DNA of 64,000 bases from Silvania confinis (GCF_025564085.1 NZ_JAMGZJ010000061.1:1-64000); one strand, 5' to 3'. Positions 47,237 to 57,677 are shown, counted from the stretch's first letter. Notes: generated from the sequence alone by a model not told the origin. Program-made: numbers and translations.

Positions 47237-49279
47237 TCAGCCCTTGATTCCGTAATGTTCCAGCATCGCATCCAGCTGCGGCTCGCGTCCACGGAAGCGT
47301 TTAAACAGCTCCATCGGCTCTTCGGAGCCACCGCGCGTCAGGATGTTGTCGAGGAACGACTGCCCAGTATCGCGGTTGAAAATGCCTTCTTCTTCGAAGC
47401 GGGAGTAGGCGTCTGCCGCCAGCACGTCGGCCCACAGGTAGCTGTAGTAACCCGCCGCGTAACCGCCAGCAAAGATATGGCTGAACGCATGCGGGAAGCG
47501 ACCCCAGCTCGGACCCGGGATAAGCGCCACCTGCTTTTTGATTTCGGCCAGCGTTTCGAGGATCTTCGCGCCCTGCTCCGGGCTGAACTCGGCGTGCAGA
47601 CGGAAATCGAACAGGCCGAACTCCAGTTGGCGCAGAATGAACATTGCCGCCTGGTAGTTTTTCGCTTCCAGCATTTTATCCAGCAGCGATTTGGGCAGCG
47701 CTTCACCGGTTTCATAATGGCCGGAGATAAACGCCAGCGCGTCCGGCTCCCAGCACCAGTTTTCCATAAACTGGCTTGGCAGTTCGACCGCATCCCACGG
47801 CACACCGCTGATTCCGGCGACGCCTGCCGCTTCGATACGGGTCAGCATATGGTGCAGACCGTGGCCGAACTCGTGGAACAGGGTGATCACTTCGTCGTGG
47901 GTAAACAGCGCAGGTTTGCCGCTCACCGGACGGTTAAAGTTACAGGTCAGGTAGGCCACCGGCTTTTGCAGGGAACCGTCGGCTTTACGCATCTGGCCGA
48001 CGCAGTCGTCCATCCATGCTCCGCCGCGTTTGTTTTCACGGGCGTACAGATCGAGATAGAAGCTGCCGCGCAGTTCGTTTTTCTCATCATACAGCTCGAA
48101 GAAACGCACTTCCGGGTGCCACACGTCGACGTCGTGACGCTCCTGGGCGGTAATCCCATAGATGCGGTTAACCACTTCGAACAGGCCGTTAACGGCTTTG
48201 TTTTCCGGGAAGTACGGGCGCAGCTGCTCGTCGCTGATGCTGTAGAGATGCTGCTTCTGTTTTTCGCTGTAGTACGCGATGTCCCACGGCTGCAGATCGT
48301 CTACGCCACACTCGGCTTTGGCAAAGGCACGCAGCTGGGCCAGCTCTTTTTCACCCTGTGGACGGGCACGTTTTGCCAGATCGGTTAAGAAATCCAGCAC
48401 CTGCTGTGGGTTCTCGGCCATTTTGGTGGCCAGCGATTTATCCGCATAGCTGTCAAAGCCCAGCAGTTGCGCCAGCTCGTGACGCAGGGCGAGGATTTCG
48501 GCCATCACCGGGCTGTTATCCCATTTACCGGCATTCGGGCCCTGATCGGAGGCGCGGGTGCTGTAGGCACGGTACATCTCTTCACGCAGGGCCTGGTTGT
48601 CGCAATAGGTCATCACCGGCAGATAGCTCGGGATATCCAGCGTCAGCAGGTAACCTTCCTGCTCTTTGGCTTCGGCCTGGGCTTTTGCCGCCGCCAGTGC
48701 GCTTTCCGGCATCCCGGCAAGCTCAGCCTCGTCGGTGACCAGTTTGGTCCAGCCCATGGTGGCATCGAGCACGTTGTTGCTGTACTGATTGCCCAGTTCA
48801 GACAGACGGGTGGCAATCTCGCCATAGCGCTGCTGTTTGTCTTTTGCCAGGCCAATGCCCGACAGCTCAAAATCACGCAGTGCGTTATCGACCGATTTTT
48901 TCTGCGCGAGATTCAGCGTCGCATAATGATCGCCATCGCGCAGATCGCGATACGCCTGATACAGCCCCTCGTGCTGCCCGACCCAGGTGCTGTACTCCGA
49001 CAGCAGTGGCAGGGTTTGCTCGTAGGCTTCTCGCAGTTCCGGACTGTTTTTCACCGAATTCAGGTGGCTCACCGGGGAGAAGATGCGCCCGAGCACATCA
49101 TCCACTTCCGCCAGCGGCTGACACAGATTTTCCCAGCTGTAGGGCGCACCCTGCGCTACGACGCGCTCAACCGCAGAACGGCAATCGTCCAGTGCTTTGG
49201 TGACGGCTGGCACGACATGTTCAGGCTGAATGGAGGAAAACGGCGGCAACGAAAAAGGCGTCAGTAATGGATTGGTCAT
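47237..49279 (-). CDS. prlC: Oligopeptidase A PrlC
   Basis: Cytoplasmic zinc metallopeptidase (M3 family) that degrades short peptides, including signal peptides. The 680-residue length equals E. coli PrlC and the HEFGH zinc motif is in [14 protein letters not shown], with a downstream glutamate ligand expected in [14 protein letters not shown]. Start at 49279 ([14 protein letters not shown]) follows AGGACAGTGCTT; the frame is open upstream to 49330. E. coli prlC is heat-shock inducible by sigma-32; no promoter was assigned here. Confidence 0.97.
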   Translation of the reverse strand: MTNPLLTPFSLPPFSSIQPEHVVPAVTKALDDCRSAVERVVAQGAPYSWENLCQPLAEVDDVLGRIFSPVSHLNSVKNSPELREAYEQTLPLLSEYSTWVGQHEGLYQAYRDLRDGDHYATLNLAQKKSVDNALRDFELSGIGLAKDKQQRYGEIATRLSELGNQYSNNVLDATMGWTKLVTDEAELAGMPESALAAAKAQAEAKEQEGYLLTLDIPSYLPVMTYCDNQALREEMYRAYSTRASDQGPNAGKWDNSPVMAEILALRHELAQLLGFDSYADKSLATKMAENPQQVLDFLTDLAKRARPQGEKELAQLRAFAKAECGVDDLQPWDIAYYSEKQKQHLYSISDEQLRPYFPENKAVNGLFEVVNRIYGITAQERHDVDVWHPEVRFFELYDEKNELRGSFYLDLYARENKRGGAWMDDCVGQMRKADGSLQKPVAYLTCNFNRPVSGKPALFTHDEVITLFHEFGHGLHHMLTRIEAAGVAGISGVPWDAVELPSQFMENWCWEPDALAFISGHYETGEALPKSLLDKMLEAKNYQAAMFILRQLEFGLFDFRLHAEFSPEQGAKILETLAEIKKQVALIPGPSWGRFPHAFSHIFAGGYAAGYYSYLWADVLAADAYSRFEEEGIFNRDTGQSFLDNILTRGGSEEPMELFKRFRGREPQLDAMLEHYGIKG

Positions 49280-49390
49280 AAGCACTGTCCTGTTGAATGA
49301 GTGAATGAAGCGCGCATCCTGCGCGAGCATATTGTGTCTAGAATGGGGTTAAGTGTAGTGAATTTCAATGCCGTACGCGGCTGAAAAATA

Positions 49391-49422
49391 CCCGGTAGCG
49401 CAGCGCTTACCGGGCCTGCGGG
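49391..49422. repeat. REP element between prlC and rlmJ
   Basis: CCCGGTAGCGCAGCGC then TTACCGGGCCTGCGGG, a single REP palindrome in the divergent space. Confidence 0.7.
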
Positions 49423-49484
49423 TAATCTGTGCCGTTCTGCGGTAAACTGTGGAAAATCGTTTACTCAGTGGAATTCATCTACCC

Positions 49485-50327
49485 ATGCTCAGTTATCGCC
49501 ACAGCTTTCACGCGGGCAACCACGCCGACGTCCTTAAACACACCGTTCAGAGCCTGATTATCGAAGCGCTTAAAGAGAAAGATAAGCCGTTTCTTTATCT
49601 GGACACCCATGCCGGCGCGGGCCGCTATCAGCTGAGCAGCGCACACGCTGAACGCACCGGGGAGTACCTCGAAGGCATCGCCCGTATCTGGCAGCAGGAC
49701 GACCTGCCGGCAGAGCTGGAGCCGTATATCAGCGTGATCAACCATTTCAACCGCGGCGACCAGCTGCGCTACTACCCGGGCTCACCGCTGATTGCCCGCC
49801 AGCTGCTGCGTGAGCAGGACAGCATTCAGCTGACCGAGCTGCATTCGAGCGATTTCCCCCTGCTGCGCTCTGAATTCCAGAAAGACAACCGCGCGCGCGT
49901 GGAAAAATCAGACGGCTATCAGCAGCTGAAAGCAAAATTACCGCCCGTTTCCCGCCGTGGCCTGGTGCTGATCGATCCGCCGTACGAAATGAAATCGGAT
50001 TATCAGGCGGTGGTCGCCGGCATTCATGACGGCTACAAACGTTTTGCCACCGGCACCTATGCCCTGTGGTATCCCGTGGTACTGCGTGCGCAAATCAAAC
50101 GTATGATCAAAGAGCTTGAAGCGACCGGCATCCGCAAGATTATGCAGATTGAACTGGCCGTGCGCCCGGACAGCGACCAGCGCGGCATGACCGCCTCTGG
50201 CATGATCGTGGTTAACCCACCGTGGAAGCTCGAAGCGCAGATGAACAACGTCCTGCCATGGCTGCACAAGAAGCTGGTTCCAACGGGAATCGGCCATGCA
50301 ACCGTCAGCTGGATCGTGCCAGAGTAA
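49485..50327 (+). CDS. rlmJ: 23S rRNA (adenine-2030 N6) methyltransferase RlmJ
   Basis: A 280-residue enzyme that makes m6A2030 in 23S rRNA. It starts [20 protein letters not shown], has the SAM-binding DTHAGAGRY and the catalytic DPPYEMK motif. The in-frame upstream ATG at 49449 is rejected because the E. coli start aligns with 49485. Divergent from prlC and 70 bases before gor. Confidence 0.96.
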   Translation: MLSYRHSFHAGNHADVLKHTVQSLIIEALKEKDKPFLYLDTHAGAGRYQLSSAHAERTGEYLEGIARIWQQDDLPAELEPYISVINHFNRGDQLRYYPGSPLIARQLLREQDSIQLTELHSSDFPLLRSEFQKDNRARVEKSDGYQQLKAKLPPVSRRGLVLIDPPYEMKSDYQAVVAGIHDGYKRFATGTYALWYPVVLRAQIKRMIKELEATGIRKIMQIELAVRPDSDQRGMTASGMIVVNPPWKLEAQMNNVLPWLHKKLVPTGIGHATVSWIVPE

Positions 50328-50397
50328 TCACAGCAATCGGTGGAAGCTATTGATTTCCGGTATACAATCGCGGCAATTAACGATTAAGGACAAAACC

Positions 50398-51750
50398 ATG
50401 ACTAAGCATTATGACTACATCGCTATCGGCGGCGGCAGCGGCGGTATCGCCTCGATTAACCGTGCAGCCATGTATGGCCAGAAGTGCGCGCTGATTGAAG
50501 CCAAAGCGCTGGGCGGTACCTGCGTGAACGTCGGTTGTGTACCGAAAAAGGTGATGTGGCATGCGGCGCAGATCCGCGAGGCTATCCATATGTATGGCCC
50601 GGATTACGGCTTTGACACCACCATCAATCACTTTGACTGGGATAAGTTAATCGCCAGCCGTACCGCGTACATTGACCGTATCCATACCTCGTACGACAAC
50701 GTGCTGGGTAAGAACAACGTTGATGTGATCCGTGGTTTTGCCCGTTTCGTGGATGCGAAGACCATCGAAGTGAACGGCGAGACGATCACCGCCGATCATA
50801 TTCTGATCGCCACCGGCGGCCGCCCAAGCCACCCGGATATCCCGGGCGTGGAATACGGTATCGACTCTGACGGTTTCTTCGAATTGCCTGCCCTGCCAAA
50901 ACGTGTAGCGGTTGTTGGCGCGGGCTATATCGCCGTTGAGCTGGCGGGCGTGATTAACGGTCTCGGTGCCGAAGCGCATCTGTTTGTGCGTAAACATGCT
51001 CCGCTGCGCAGCTTCGATCCGCTGATCGTCGAAACGCTGGTAGAAGTAATGAACGCCGAAGGCCCGCAGCTGCACACTCAGGCCGTACCAAAAGCGGTGA
51101 TTAAGAATGCCGACGGCAGCCTGACCCTCGAGCTGGAAGATGGCCGCAGCCAGACCGTCGATTGCCTGATCTGGGCCATTGGCCGCGAACCGGCTAACGA
51201 CAATTTCAACCTGGCCGCGACCGGCGTTGAGACCAACGACAAAGGTTATATCGCAGTCGATAAATTCCAGAACACCAGCGTGCCGGGCATTTATGCCGTC
51301 GGCGATAACACCGGTGCCGTCGAGCTGACCCCGGTGGCCGTTGCCGCTGGCCGTCGTCTTTCTGAGCGTCTGTTTAACAACAAGCCGGATGAGCATCTGG
51401 ATTACAATCTGATCCCGACCGTGGTCTTCAGCCACCCGCCAATCGGCACCGTCGGCTTAACCGAGCCGCAGGCGCGCGAGCAGTATGGCGACGACCAGGT
51501 GAAAGTGTACAAATCCTCCTTCACCGCCATGTATACCGCCGTGACCTCTCACCGCCAGCCGTGCCGCATGAAGTTAGTGTGCGTTGGCGCGGACGAGAAG
51601 ATTGTCGGCATTCACGGTATTGGCTTTGGTATGGATGAGATCCTGCAGGGCTTTGCGGTGGCGCTGAAAATGGGTGCAACCAAGAAAGACTTTGATAATA
51701 CCGTGGCGATCCACCCGACTGCGGCAGAAGAGTTTGTGACCATGCGTTAA
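50398..51750 (+). CDS. gor: Glutathione reductase Gor
   Basis: FAD- and NADPH-dependent enzyme that keeps glutathione reduced in the cytosol. The 450-residue length equals E. coli Gor. Motifs: FAD site [17 protein letters not shown], redox-active disulfide C42/C47 in [18 protein letters not shown] site [12 protein letters not shown] and the C-terminal [12 protein letters not shown] with the catalytic histidine supplied across the dimer. Start at 50398 follows AAGGACAAAACC. In E. coli the acid-fitness genes lie downstream; here an AT-rich two-gene islet does. Confidence 0.98.
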   Translation: MTKHYDYIAIGGGSGGIASINRAAMYGQKCALIEAKALGGTCVNVGCVPKKVMWHAAQIREAIHMYGPDYGFDTTINHFDWDKLIASRTAYIDRIHTSYDNVLGKNNVDVIRGFARFVDAKTIEVNGETITADHILIATGGRPSHPDIPGVEYGIDSDGFFELPALPKRVAVVGAGYIAVELAGVINGLGAEAHLFVRKHAPLRSFDPLIVETLVEVMNAEGPQLHTQAVPKAVIKNADGSLTLELEDGRSQTVDCLIWAIGREPANDNFNLAATGVETNDKGYIAVDKFQNTSVPGIYAVGDNTGAVELTPVAVAAGRRLSERLFNNKPDEHLDYNLIPTVVFSHPPIGTVGLTEPQAREQYGDDQVKVYKSSFTAMYTAVTSHRQPCRMKLVCVGADEKIVGIHGIGFGMDEILQGFAVALKMGATKKDFDNTVAIHPTAAEEFVTMR

Positions 51751-51769
51751 TAACGCATTGCTACCGGCG

Positions 51770-52174
51770 TCAGCCCGTTAATATCTGTTCGACGCCGGTA
51801 CATTCCTCAAAAATAAACATCTCTAGCGACATATTTAACAGACGCATGCCTGCCACCCGGCATTCGCGTAATCGGATAGGTTTCGTAAAAACGCAATGCG
51901 AAAAAAAGACATTCGCCATATCGCAATTTTCAAAACAAACCTCATCAATATAGCAACGATTAAATAATAAACTTTTAAACTGCACATCCTTAAACAAACA
52001 TTGTTTCAGGTTCGAACGATAAACAATCGCCGTATTACCACCTTCACAAATATGCAACCGCGCGAAATGGCGGCTTTCCAGCAACCCCTTCAGTTCTGTT
52101 ATAGTGGATTTCTGCTCGCAACTCTGTTGAATAGATAAAGGCATAGCACCCTGACGCTTCGCGTTGAGGTTCAT
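51770..52174 (-). CDS. Pentapeptide-repeat-like protein of unknown function
   Basis: A 134-residue protein. Residues from about 60 read in five-residue steps with a bulky hydrophobic side chain at every second position (LFKDV, QFKSL, LFNRC, YIDEV, CFENC, DMANV, FFSHC), as in right-handed beta-helix pentapeptide-repeat proteins. It is cysteine-rich and mostly lacks the canonical A(D/N)LXX form. The first 60 residues have no recognisable fold and no signal peptide. ATG at 52174 follows CAGGAATCCTT; the frame opens at 52201 without a ribosome site. AT-rich compared with gor. Divergent from the caspase-like gene, so the two may be regulated together. Function not known. Confidence 0.65.
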   Translation of the reverse strand: MNLNAKRQGAMPLSIQQSCEQKSTITELKGLLESRHFARLHICEGGNTAIVYRSNLKQCLFKDVQFKSLLFNRCYIDEVCFENCDMANVFFSHCVFTKPIRLRECRVAGMRLLNMSLEMFIFEECTGVEQILTG

Positions 52175-52287
52175 AAGGATTCCTGTTTTTTTAGGTGTCA
52201 TCTGAAACGATGACCATGTGTGGGAATTCTTAATTACGGTTTTCAGCGTGGCGAAACAAGGGTGATTTTGGACACTTATTTGCGGAG

Positions 52288-52316
52288 TTGGCCGATAAAA
52301 TAAAAGTGCATATTTA
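52288..52316 (+). promoter_or_regulatory. Possible promoter of the caspase-like gene
   Basis: TTGGCC (52288-52293) and TATTTA (52311-52316) are 17 bases apart in an AT-rich divergent region, about 50 bases before the start codon. Both boxes are imperfect. Confidence 0.3.
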
Positions 52317-52366
52317 TAGCAATAGTAATCCAGCCAAAAATATAATTTACCTTAAGGGAATATTTC

Positions 52367-53089
52367 ATGCCAATAAGCCAAAGTAAGAACGCTATTCTGG
52401 TATTAGAATCACCGTGGAAACTTGATGATTACGATGCCAACCGCTCATCCGTGCTGCCGTTTGTGCAAGGAATTGCGAAGATGCATGGCAATACCGAGGT
52501 CTACTCGCTGAACTTCTACAATAAAGCCAGTTTCGATTTAGCACTGGAATGCCTGTGTCGACAGAAGTTTGACAACACCATCGTCTATGTTGCAGCACAT
52601 GGCAGTAAAACCCATATCGGTGATGTTTCGCTTAAGCACATTCTTTTGGAGATTAATGAGAAATCCCGCAAATTCAATATCAAAGGGCTGATGCTCGGTT
52701 CCTGTTTTGCCGGTAGCAAAACCTGGCTACTGGAGGGAATCACCGAAAACAGCAAGTTGACCTGGTGTGCGGCATATTCTTCATCATGCTACTGGCTGCA
52801 AGGGACCATGATCGACTGTGCCATCATTCACCGTGCACTCAGTATTGAAGATGAGCAGTATAAAACGCGTGAAGAGATGGAAGAGGCATTTGCCGCAGCC
52901 ATCACGCCTTTCGCAGCGAATGCAATCATAGGCGAAAACAGTAAAGGAGAAGTCGTACCGCTGTCCGACTCCCTGCAGTTCGTTATCCAGCCAGAAGGCA
53001 GGGGTTTTCGCGCTCAGCTTTCCTCCGAGAAGATTTTCGAACAGGCACATGCCATGCGGATAAACGAAGAAGAGGACGAAGTCGCCTGA
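52367..53089 (+). CDS. Putative caspase-like (CHAT/C14-type) cysteine protease
   Basis: A 240-residue protein I do not recognise by name. It shows the order of elements expected for the caspase fold: strand NAILVLES, strand EVYSLNFY, strand NTIVYVAAHG with H78-G79, helix, strand KGLMLGSCFAG with C113, then strand TWCAAYSSSC. The spacing of 35 residues between His and Cys and the HG / GSC contexts are those of the caspase/CHAT catalytic dyad. No other domain, signal peptide or membrane segment is visible; the acidic C-terminus NEEEDEVA is unusual. Start at 52367 follows TTAAGGGAATATTTC. The gene and its upstream region are AT-rich relative to neighbours. Biological role unknown. Confidence 0.6.
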   Translation: MPISQSKNAILVLESPWKLDDYDANRSSVLPFVQGIAKMHGNTEVYSLNFYNKASFDLALECLCRQKFDNTIVYVAAHGSKTHIGDVSLKHILLEINEKSRKFNIKGLMLGSCFAGSKTWLLEGITENSKLTWCAAYSSSCYWLQGTMIDCAIIHRALSIEDEQYKTREEMEEAFAAAITPFAANAIIGENSKGEVVPLSDSLQFVIQPEGRGFRAQLSSEKIFEQAHAMRINEEEDEVA

Positions 53090-53125
53090 TTCACACTCTG
53101 TTGCAAAGCGAATGATCCGAATTTC

Positions 53126-53150
53126 ACCAGCTCCCGTTACTGCTGGTTTT
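53126..53150 (+). terminator. Weak terminator-like hairpin after the caspase-like gene
   Basis: ACCAGC / GCTGGT around a 10-base loop, followed by TTTT. Short stem, so terminator activity is uncertain. Confidence 0.4.
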
Positions 53151-53212
53151 CACGTTTATCGTCGTAAAAACATCAACATGTGGCCAGCAGACCCGCTTTC
53201 ACCCATTGCATA

Positions 53213-53234
53213 AAATGTGATCAACAGCACACTT
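53213..53234. promoter_or_regulatory. Candidate CRP site upstream of treF
   Basis: AAATGTGA then TCAACA then GCACACTTT matches the TGTGA-N6-TCACA consensus at nine of ten core bases. It lies about 100 bases before the treF start. Confidence 0.45.
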
Positions 53235-53325
53235 TCCTTTTCAGATACCGAAGCGAATGACTAAGCTTAGTAAGCAACCGGAAAAACCAGAACGAAGACA
53301 ACGCTAACCGGAGGTCCTGAAAATC

Positions 53326-54975
53326 ATGTTCAACCAGAAAATACGCACTGTAGAGACCGTAGAGTTCGACATAGAACAAGAACTTCTCTACGAAATCGAT
53401 CCCTGCGAGTTAAAACTGGATGAGATGCTCGAGGCGGAGCCAGAACCTGAAATGATTGAAGGGCTGCCCGCTTCCGATGCGTTGACGCCTGCCGATCGCT
53501 ACCTTGAGCTTTTTGAGCATGTTCAGTCGACGCGTCTGTTTGCCGACAGCAAAACATTCCCTGACTGCTCGCCGAAGATGGATCCGCTGGATATTCTCAT
53601 CCGCTACCGCAAAGTGAGACGCCATCGGGACTTTGACCTGCGCCAGTTTGTCGAAAAACACTTCTGGCTGCCGGACGTTCTGTCGAGCGAGTATGTGTCC
53701 GACCCCTCTTTCTCGCTCAAAGAACATATCGACACCCTGTGGCCGGTGCTGACGCGCGAGCCGCAGGATCATATTCCGTGGTCGTCGCTGCTGGCGCTGC
53801 CGCAGGCCTACATTGTGCCCGGCGGCCGATTCAGCGAGACCTACTACTGGGATTCCTATTTCACCATGCTGGGGCTGGCCGAGAGCGGTCGACACGACAT
53901 GCTGAAATGCATGGCCGATAACTTTGCGTGGATGATCGAGCGCTACGGGCATATCCCCAACGGTAACCGTACCTACTATCTGAGCCGCTCCCAGCCGCCG
54001 GTGTTTGCCCTGATGGTTGAGCTGTTCGAAGAGGACGGCGTGCGCGGCGCACGCCGTTATCTGGACCATCTGAAGATGGAATATGCTTTCTGGATGGACG
54101 GGGCAGATTCGCTGGTGCTGAACCAGGCCTATCGCCACGTGGTGCGGATGCCGAACGGCGCGCACCTCAACCGCTACTGGGATGACCGCGATACCCCGCG
54201 GGATGAATCCTGGATCGAGGATGTTGAAACGGCTCGCCACTCCGGTCGCCCACCGAACGAGGTCTATCGCGATCTGCGCGCCGGGGCCGCCTCTGGCTGG
54301 GACTACTCCTCCCGCTGGCTGCGCGATACCGGGCGTCTGGCCAGCATTCGCACCACCCAGTTTATCCCCATTGATTTGAACGCGTTTCTGTTCAAACTGG
54401 AAAATACCATTGCCAATATTTCCGGGCGCAATGGCGATAAAGAAACCGAAGCGTTGTTCCAGCAGAAAGCCAGCGACCGTCGCGCGGCGGTGAACCATTA
54501 TCTGTGGGATGACGAGATGGGCTGCTACCGGGATTACGACTGGCGACGCGAGGAGCTGGGCCTGTTTTCGGCGGCCAGTATCGTGCCGCTGTATGTTGGT
54601 ATGTCGACCCACGAACAGGCCGAGCGGTTATCCGATGCGGTGAAAGCGCGTCTGCTGACCCCGGGCGGCATTCTGGCCACCGAGCATGAAACGGGCGAAC
54701 AGTGGGATAAACCCAACGGCTGGGCGCCGTTGCAGTGGATGGCAATCCAGGGATTCAAGATGTACGGCAACGACTCGCTGGGGGATGAAATTGCCCACAG
54801 CTGGCTGCAAACGGTCAACCATTTCTACAAGACCCACCACAAACTGATTGAGAAGTACCACATCGCCAGCAGTACATCCCGCGAAGGGGGCGGGGGTGAG
54901 TATCCCCTGCAGGATGGCTTTGGCTGGACCAACGGCGTGGTGCGTCGCTTGATTGGCCTGTACGGGGAGCCGTAG
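53326..54975 (+). CDS. treF: Cytoplasmic trehalase TreF
   Basis: Family GH37 enzyme that splits trehalose to two glucose in the cytosol. The 549-residue length equals E. coli TreF and there is no signal peptide, which separates it from periplasmic TreA. Family signatures [17 protein letters not shown] and [15 protein letters not shown] are intact, as is the glycine-rich [19 protein letters not shown]. The first 30 residues diverge most from E. coli. Start at 53326 follows CGGAGGTCCTGAAAATC. E. coli treF is sigma-S dependent; the upstream region here also has a CRP-like site. Confidence 0.97.
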   Translation: MFNQKIRTVETVEFDIEQELLYEIDPCELKLDEMLEAEPEPEMIEGLPASDALTPADRYLELFEHVQSTRLFADSKTFPDCSPKMDPLDILIRYRKVRRHRDFDLRQFVEKHFWLPDVLSSEYVSDPSFSLKEHIDTLWPVLTREPQDHIPWSSLLALPQAYIVPGGRFSETYYWDSYFTMLGLAESGRHDMLKCMADNFAWMIERYGHIPNGNRTYYLSRSQPPVFALMVELFEEDGVRGARRYLDHLKMEYAFWMDGADSLVLNQAYRHVVRMPNGAHLNRYWDDRDTPRDESWIEDVETARHSGRPPNEVYRDLRAGAASGWDYSSRWLRDTGRLASIRTTQFIPIDLNAFLFKLENTIANISGRNGDKETEALFQQKASDRRAAVNHYLWDDEMGCYRDYDWRREELGLFSAASIVPLYVGMSTHEQAERLSDAVKARLLTPGGILATEHETGEQWDKPNGWAPLQWMAIQGFKMYGNDSLGDEIAHSWLQTVNHFYKTHHKLIEKYHIASSTSREGGGGEYPLQDGFGWTNGVVRRLIGLYGEP

Positions 54976-54981
54976 CTCCCC
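54964..54981 (+). terminator. Hairpin over the treF stop codon
   Basis: GGGGAGC / GCTCCCC with loop CGTA; the stop TAG is inside. It is followed by CTTTACT, a poor T-tract, so termination may be partial. Confidence 0.4.
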
Positions 54982-54999
54982 CTTTACTGGATAAAAAAA

Positions 55000-55032
55000 C
55001 GCTGCTCGTGGGAGTGCAAGTCCGGAACAGCG
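55000..55032 (-). terminator. Terminator of the MFS permease gene
   Basis: CGCTGCTC (55000-55007) pairs with GAACAGCG (55025-55032), with an inner GGA/TCC stem. On the minus strand it is followed by TTTTTTT. It lies about 30 bases past the permease stop codon. Confidence 0.75.
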
Positions 55033-55059
55033 CAGGCGAAAGACTCGCCACAGAGGTTA

Positions 55060-56370
55060 TCAGGCTATCGACGGGGTCAGCGTAATGCGATCCAATGGCC
55101 CGACGATAAACAGGTAGGAGAACAAGCCAATCAGCCCCATCGAGCCGACGTACAAAATGGCATAATCGAATGATTGCGTGTTGGCGAGGATCACCCCGAT
55201 CACCAGCGGCGTGACGATACTCGCCATGTTTCCGCACATGTTAAACACCCCGCCAGCCATCCCTAACACCTCTTTCGGTGAGGTATCGCTCAGAATGCAC
55301 CAGCCCAGGTTGCCAAACCCTTTGGCGAAGAACGCCACGCTCATCGCCGCAACCACCACGAACTCGGACGAGGTGTAGTTGGCGAGCACAATCACGCAGG
55401 AGAGCATCATGCCGCAGATCACCGGCAGCTTACGCGCCGTGGTCAGGCTATAGCCGCGCTTTAACAGCCAGTCAGAGAACACGCCCCCGGCCAGGCCGCC
55501 AATAAAGCCGGCAATGGCCGGGATGCTGGCGATCAATCCGACCTTCAGAATTGACATCCCTTTGGCCTGGTACAGATAGGTCGGGAACCAGGTCAGGAAG
55601 AACCACGTGATCGACGTGACGCAGAACTGGCCGATATAGACGCCAATCATCATCCGGTTCAGGCACACGCTTTTCATCTGCGCCAGGGTCAGCTTCTGTG
55701 CGGCTTTGGCACTGCCCAGCGTCGGTTCGCCGCCCCCCTCGCGAATATAGTCAATTTCCTGCTGATTCACTTTCGGATGGTGCAGCGGATCTTTAACTTT
55801 AATCAGCCAGGTAATACCGAGGAACACCCCGATCGCACCAATATAATAGAAGACATAATGCCAGCTTAAATTATGCAGAATAAGGGTCATCAGCGGCGTA
55901 ACAATCCCCAGCGAGATATATTGCGCGGCCTGATATACCGAGGTGACAAATCCCCGTTCATTATTGGGGAACCACTGCACGCTTAAGCGACTGTTCGCCG
56001 GGAAGGCGGGTGCTTCGATGGCTCCCATCAGCAGACGTAAAATAATCAGTACCATCAGCGGGCTGGCATACAGATAAATCGTGCCCTGGAACATCGTCAC
56101 CAGCGACCAGCCAATCAATGCACAGCCGTAGACCAGCCGCGAGCCGTAGCGATCGAGCAGCCACCCGCCGGGCAGTTGCATAATGACATAGGCGATACCA
56201 AAGGAGGAAAATGCCAGCCCCATCGCTTCGGGATCAAAACCTAACTCTTTACTCATAAAGGGCGCAACAACCGATAATGTCGCGCGGTCGGCATAATTAA
56301 AAACTGTGGCCAGAAATAAGAAAATTAATATGCTATAGCGTACTTTGGTCCGTTTTATTATTGTGTTCAT
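55060..56370 (-). CDS. MFS sugar-acid permease (GudP/ACS family), probable L-talarate/galactarate importer
   Basis: A 436-residue, 12-segment transporter of the anion:cation symporter family that includes GudP, GarP and DgoT (NYADRATLSVVAPFMSKELGF and GGWLLDRYGSR motifs near the N-terminus). It is probably the importer for the substrate of the dehydratase encoded 71 bases upstream on the same strand. In Salmonella the same pair stands with a LacI-type regulator (STM3695-3697). ATG at 56370 follows GGAGTGGGTG; a GTG one codon earlier is also possible. Confidence 0.92.
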   Translation of the reverse strand: MNTIIKRTKVRYSILIFLFLATVFNYADRATLSVVAPFMSKELGFDPEAMGLAFSSFGIAYVIMQLPGGWLLDRYGSRLVYGCALIGWSLVTMFQGTIYLYASPLMVLIILRLLMGAIEAPAFPANSRLSVQWFPNNERGFVTSVYQAAQYISLGIVTPLMTLILHNLSWHYVFYYIGAIGVFLGITWLIKVKDPLHHPKVNQQEIDYIREGGGEPTLGSAKAAQKLTLAQMKSVCLNRMMIGVYIGQFCVTSITWFFLTWFPTYLYQAKGMSILKVGLIASIPAIAGFIGGLAGGVFSDWLLKRGYSLTTARKLPVICGMMLSCVIVLANYTSSEFVVVAAMSVAFFAKGFGNLGWCILSDTSPKEVLGMAGGVFNMCGNMASIVTPLVIGVILANTQSFDYAILYVGSMGLIGLFSYLFIVGPLDRITLTPSIA

Positions 56371-56415
56371 CACCCACTCCAGTATTTAGGGTTGAGAGAA
56401 TAATCAGGGAATAAA

Positions 56416-56434
56416 GGCGGGAGATTATCCCGCC
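56416..56434 (-). other. Hairpin between dehydratase and permease genes
   Basis: GGCGGGA (56416-56422) / TCCCGCC (56428-56434), 5-base loop, between the two genes of the operon. On the minus strand it is followed by TTTATT, so it may trim or attenuate the message and lower permease relative to dehydratase. Confidence 0.45.
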
Positions 56435-56441
56435 AGGCGGA

Positions 56442-57638
56442 TTACGGGCGTTTACCGAACTCGCAGCTTAATTGTGTCCAGCGACGCGCCTGCTCACTGA
56501 GGGTAAAGCCCAGCCCGTGACGGTCGGAAATCCACATCCGCCCATCGCGCAGCTCCAGTTGCTCGTTGAAGAGCGGATTCAGCCATTCGAAATGCTCCAG
56601 CCACGGCTCCAGCGGATAAGCGGCAGATAAATGCAGATGCACTTCCATCGCGAAGTGCGGGGCCAGCTTGCGTCCGTGTTTGGCGGCCAGATCCATAATT
56701 TTCAGGAACGGAGAGATGCCGCCCACGCGCGGGGCATCCGGCTGCACGTAGTCGCTGGCGTTACCCAGGATCAGTTGCTCATGTTCGCGGAAGCTGGTCA
56801 GCATTTCGCCGGTGGCAATCGGGGTATCCAGCGCGGCGGCCAGCTGCGCGTGGCCCTCCACGTCGTAGGCATCCAGCGGCTCTTCAATCCACACCAGATT
56901 GAATTGTTCCATCTTGCGGCCCATGCGGATGGCGGTCTCGCGATCCCACTGCTGGTTGGCATCCACCATCAGCGGGAAGTCATCCCCCAGCGCTTCGCGC
57001 ACGGCGGTTAAGCGGCGAATATCTTCCGCACAGTTTGGCTGGCCCACTTTCAGCTTGATGCCGCCAATCCCGTTCTCGCGGGAGATCACCACGTTTTTCA
57101 GCACCTGATCGAGTGGGGTATGCAGGAAGCCGCCGGAGGTGTTGTAGCACTGCACCGAGTCGCGGTGCGCGCCGAGCAGTTTTGCCAGCGGCAGACCCGC
57201 GCGTTTGGCTTTCATGTCCCACAGCGCGATATCGATCGGCGAAATGGCCTGCACCGCCATCCCGCTGCGCCCAACAGAGGCACCCGCCCACAGCAGCTTG
57301 GTGTAAATCTTATCGATATCGTTCGGATCTTCGCCCAGCAGATTGTCGGCAATCTCTTTGGCATGGGCGTAGATCCCCTGCCCACCGGCGCGTTTTGAGT
57401 AGCTAAACCCCACCCCTTCAAAACCGTCGCGGCTGCGGATTTCAGCGACGATGATCGCCACTTCGGTTAACGGCTTCTGGCGGCCCGTCAGCACCTTGGC
57501 ATCGCTAACCGGCACCGCCAGCGGGAGAAAGGCTAACGACAGCTTGACCCATTCGATACGGTCGCCGGTTTCGGCTGCCGTTTTTGCCTCGCCTGCTTTG
57601 GCGTAGGACACGGTTTCGGAATTTGCACTTAAAGACAT
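56442..57638 (-). CDS. L-talarate/galactarate dehydratase
   Basis: Enolase-superfamily enzyme (mandelate racemase subgroup) that dehydrates L-talarate or galactarate to 5-keto-4-deoxy-D-glucarate. The 398-residue sequence is almost identical to the characterised Salmonella enzyme STM3697. Visible active-site parts: the KxK motif in GGIKLKVGQ, metal ligands in MVDANQQWD, WIEEPLD and IATGEML, and the catalytic histidine in APHFAMEVH. ATG at 57638 (MSLSANSETVSYAK) follows AGGAGAGCGTG; the frame opens at 57677 inside an operator. Divergent from its LacI-type regulator. Confidence 0.95.
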   Translation of the reverse strand: MSLSANSETVSYAKAGEAKTAAETGDRIEWVKLSLAFLPLAVPVSDAKVLTGRQKPLTEVAIIVAEIRSRDGFEGVGFSYSKRAGGQGIYAHAKEIADNLLGEDPNDIDKIYTKLLWAGASVGRSGMAVQAISPIDIALWDMKAKRAGLPLAKLLGAHRDSVQCYNTSGGFLHTPLDQVLKNVVISRENGIGGIKLKVGQPNCAEDIRRLTAVREALGDDFPLMVDANQQWDRETAIRMGRKMEQFNLVWIEEPLDAYDVEGHAQLAAALDTPIATGEMLTSFREHEQLILGNASDYVQPDAPRVGGISPFLKIMDLAAKHGRKLAPHFAMEVHLHLSAAYPLEPWLEHFEWLNPLFNEQLELRDGRMWISDRHGLGFTLSEQARRWTQLSCEFGKRP

Positions 57639-57661
57639 CACGCTCTCCTGATCATCAAAAA

Positions 57662-57677
57662 ATGTTTGCGCTAACAT
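57662..57677. promoter_or_regulatory. Operator O1 of the talarate operon
   Basis: ATGTTTGCGCTAACAT is palindromic around a central GCGC at all but one symmetric pair, the pattern of LacI-family sites. It sits about 24 bases upstream of the dehydratase start codon. Confidence 0.7.

Noticed and set aside
46757-48388. 543-codon plus-strand ORF opposite rsmJ and prlC
   Set aside because: It spans two well-supported minus-strand genes and has the arginine/glutamine-rich composition typical of high-GC shadow frames.
53410-54612. 400-codon minus-strand ORF opposite treF
   Set aside because: Antisense to a treF gene with full family identity; no domain or ribosome site.
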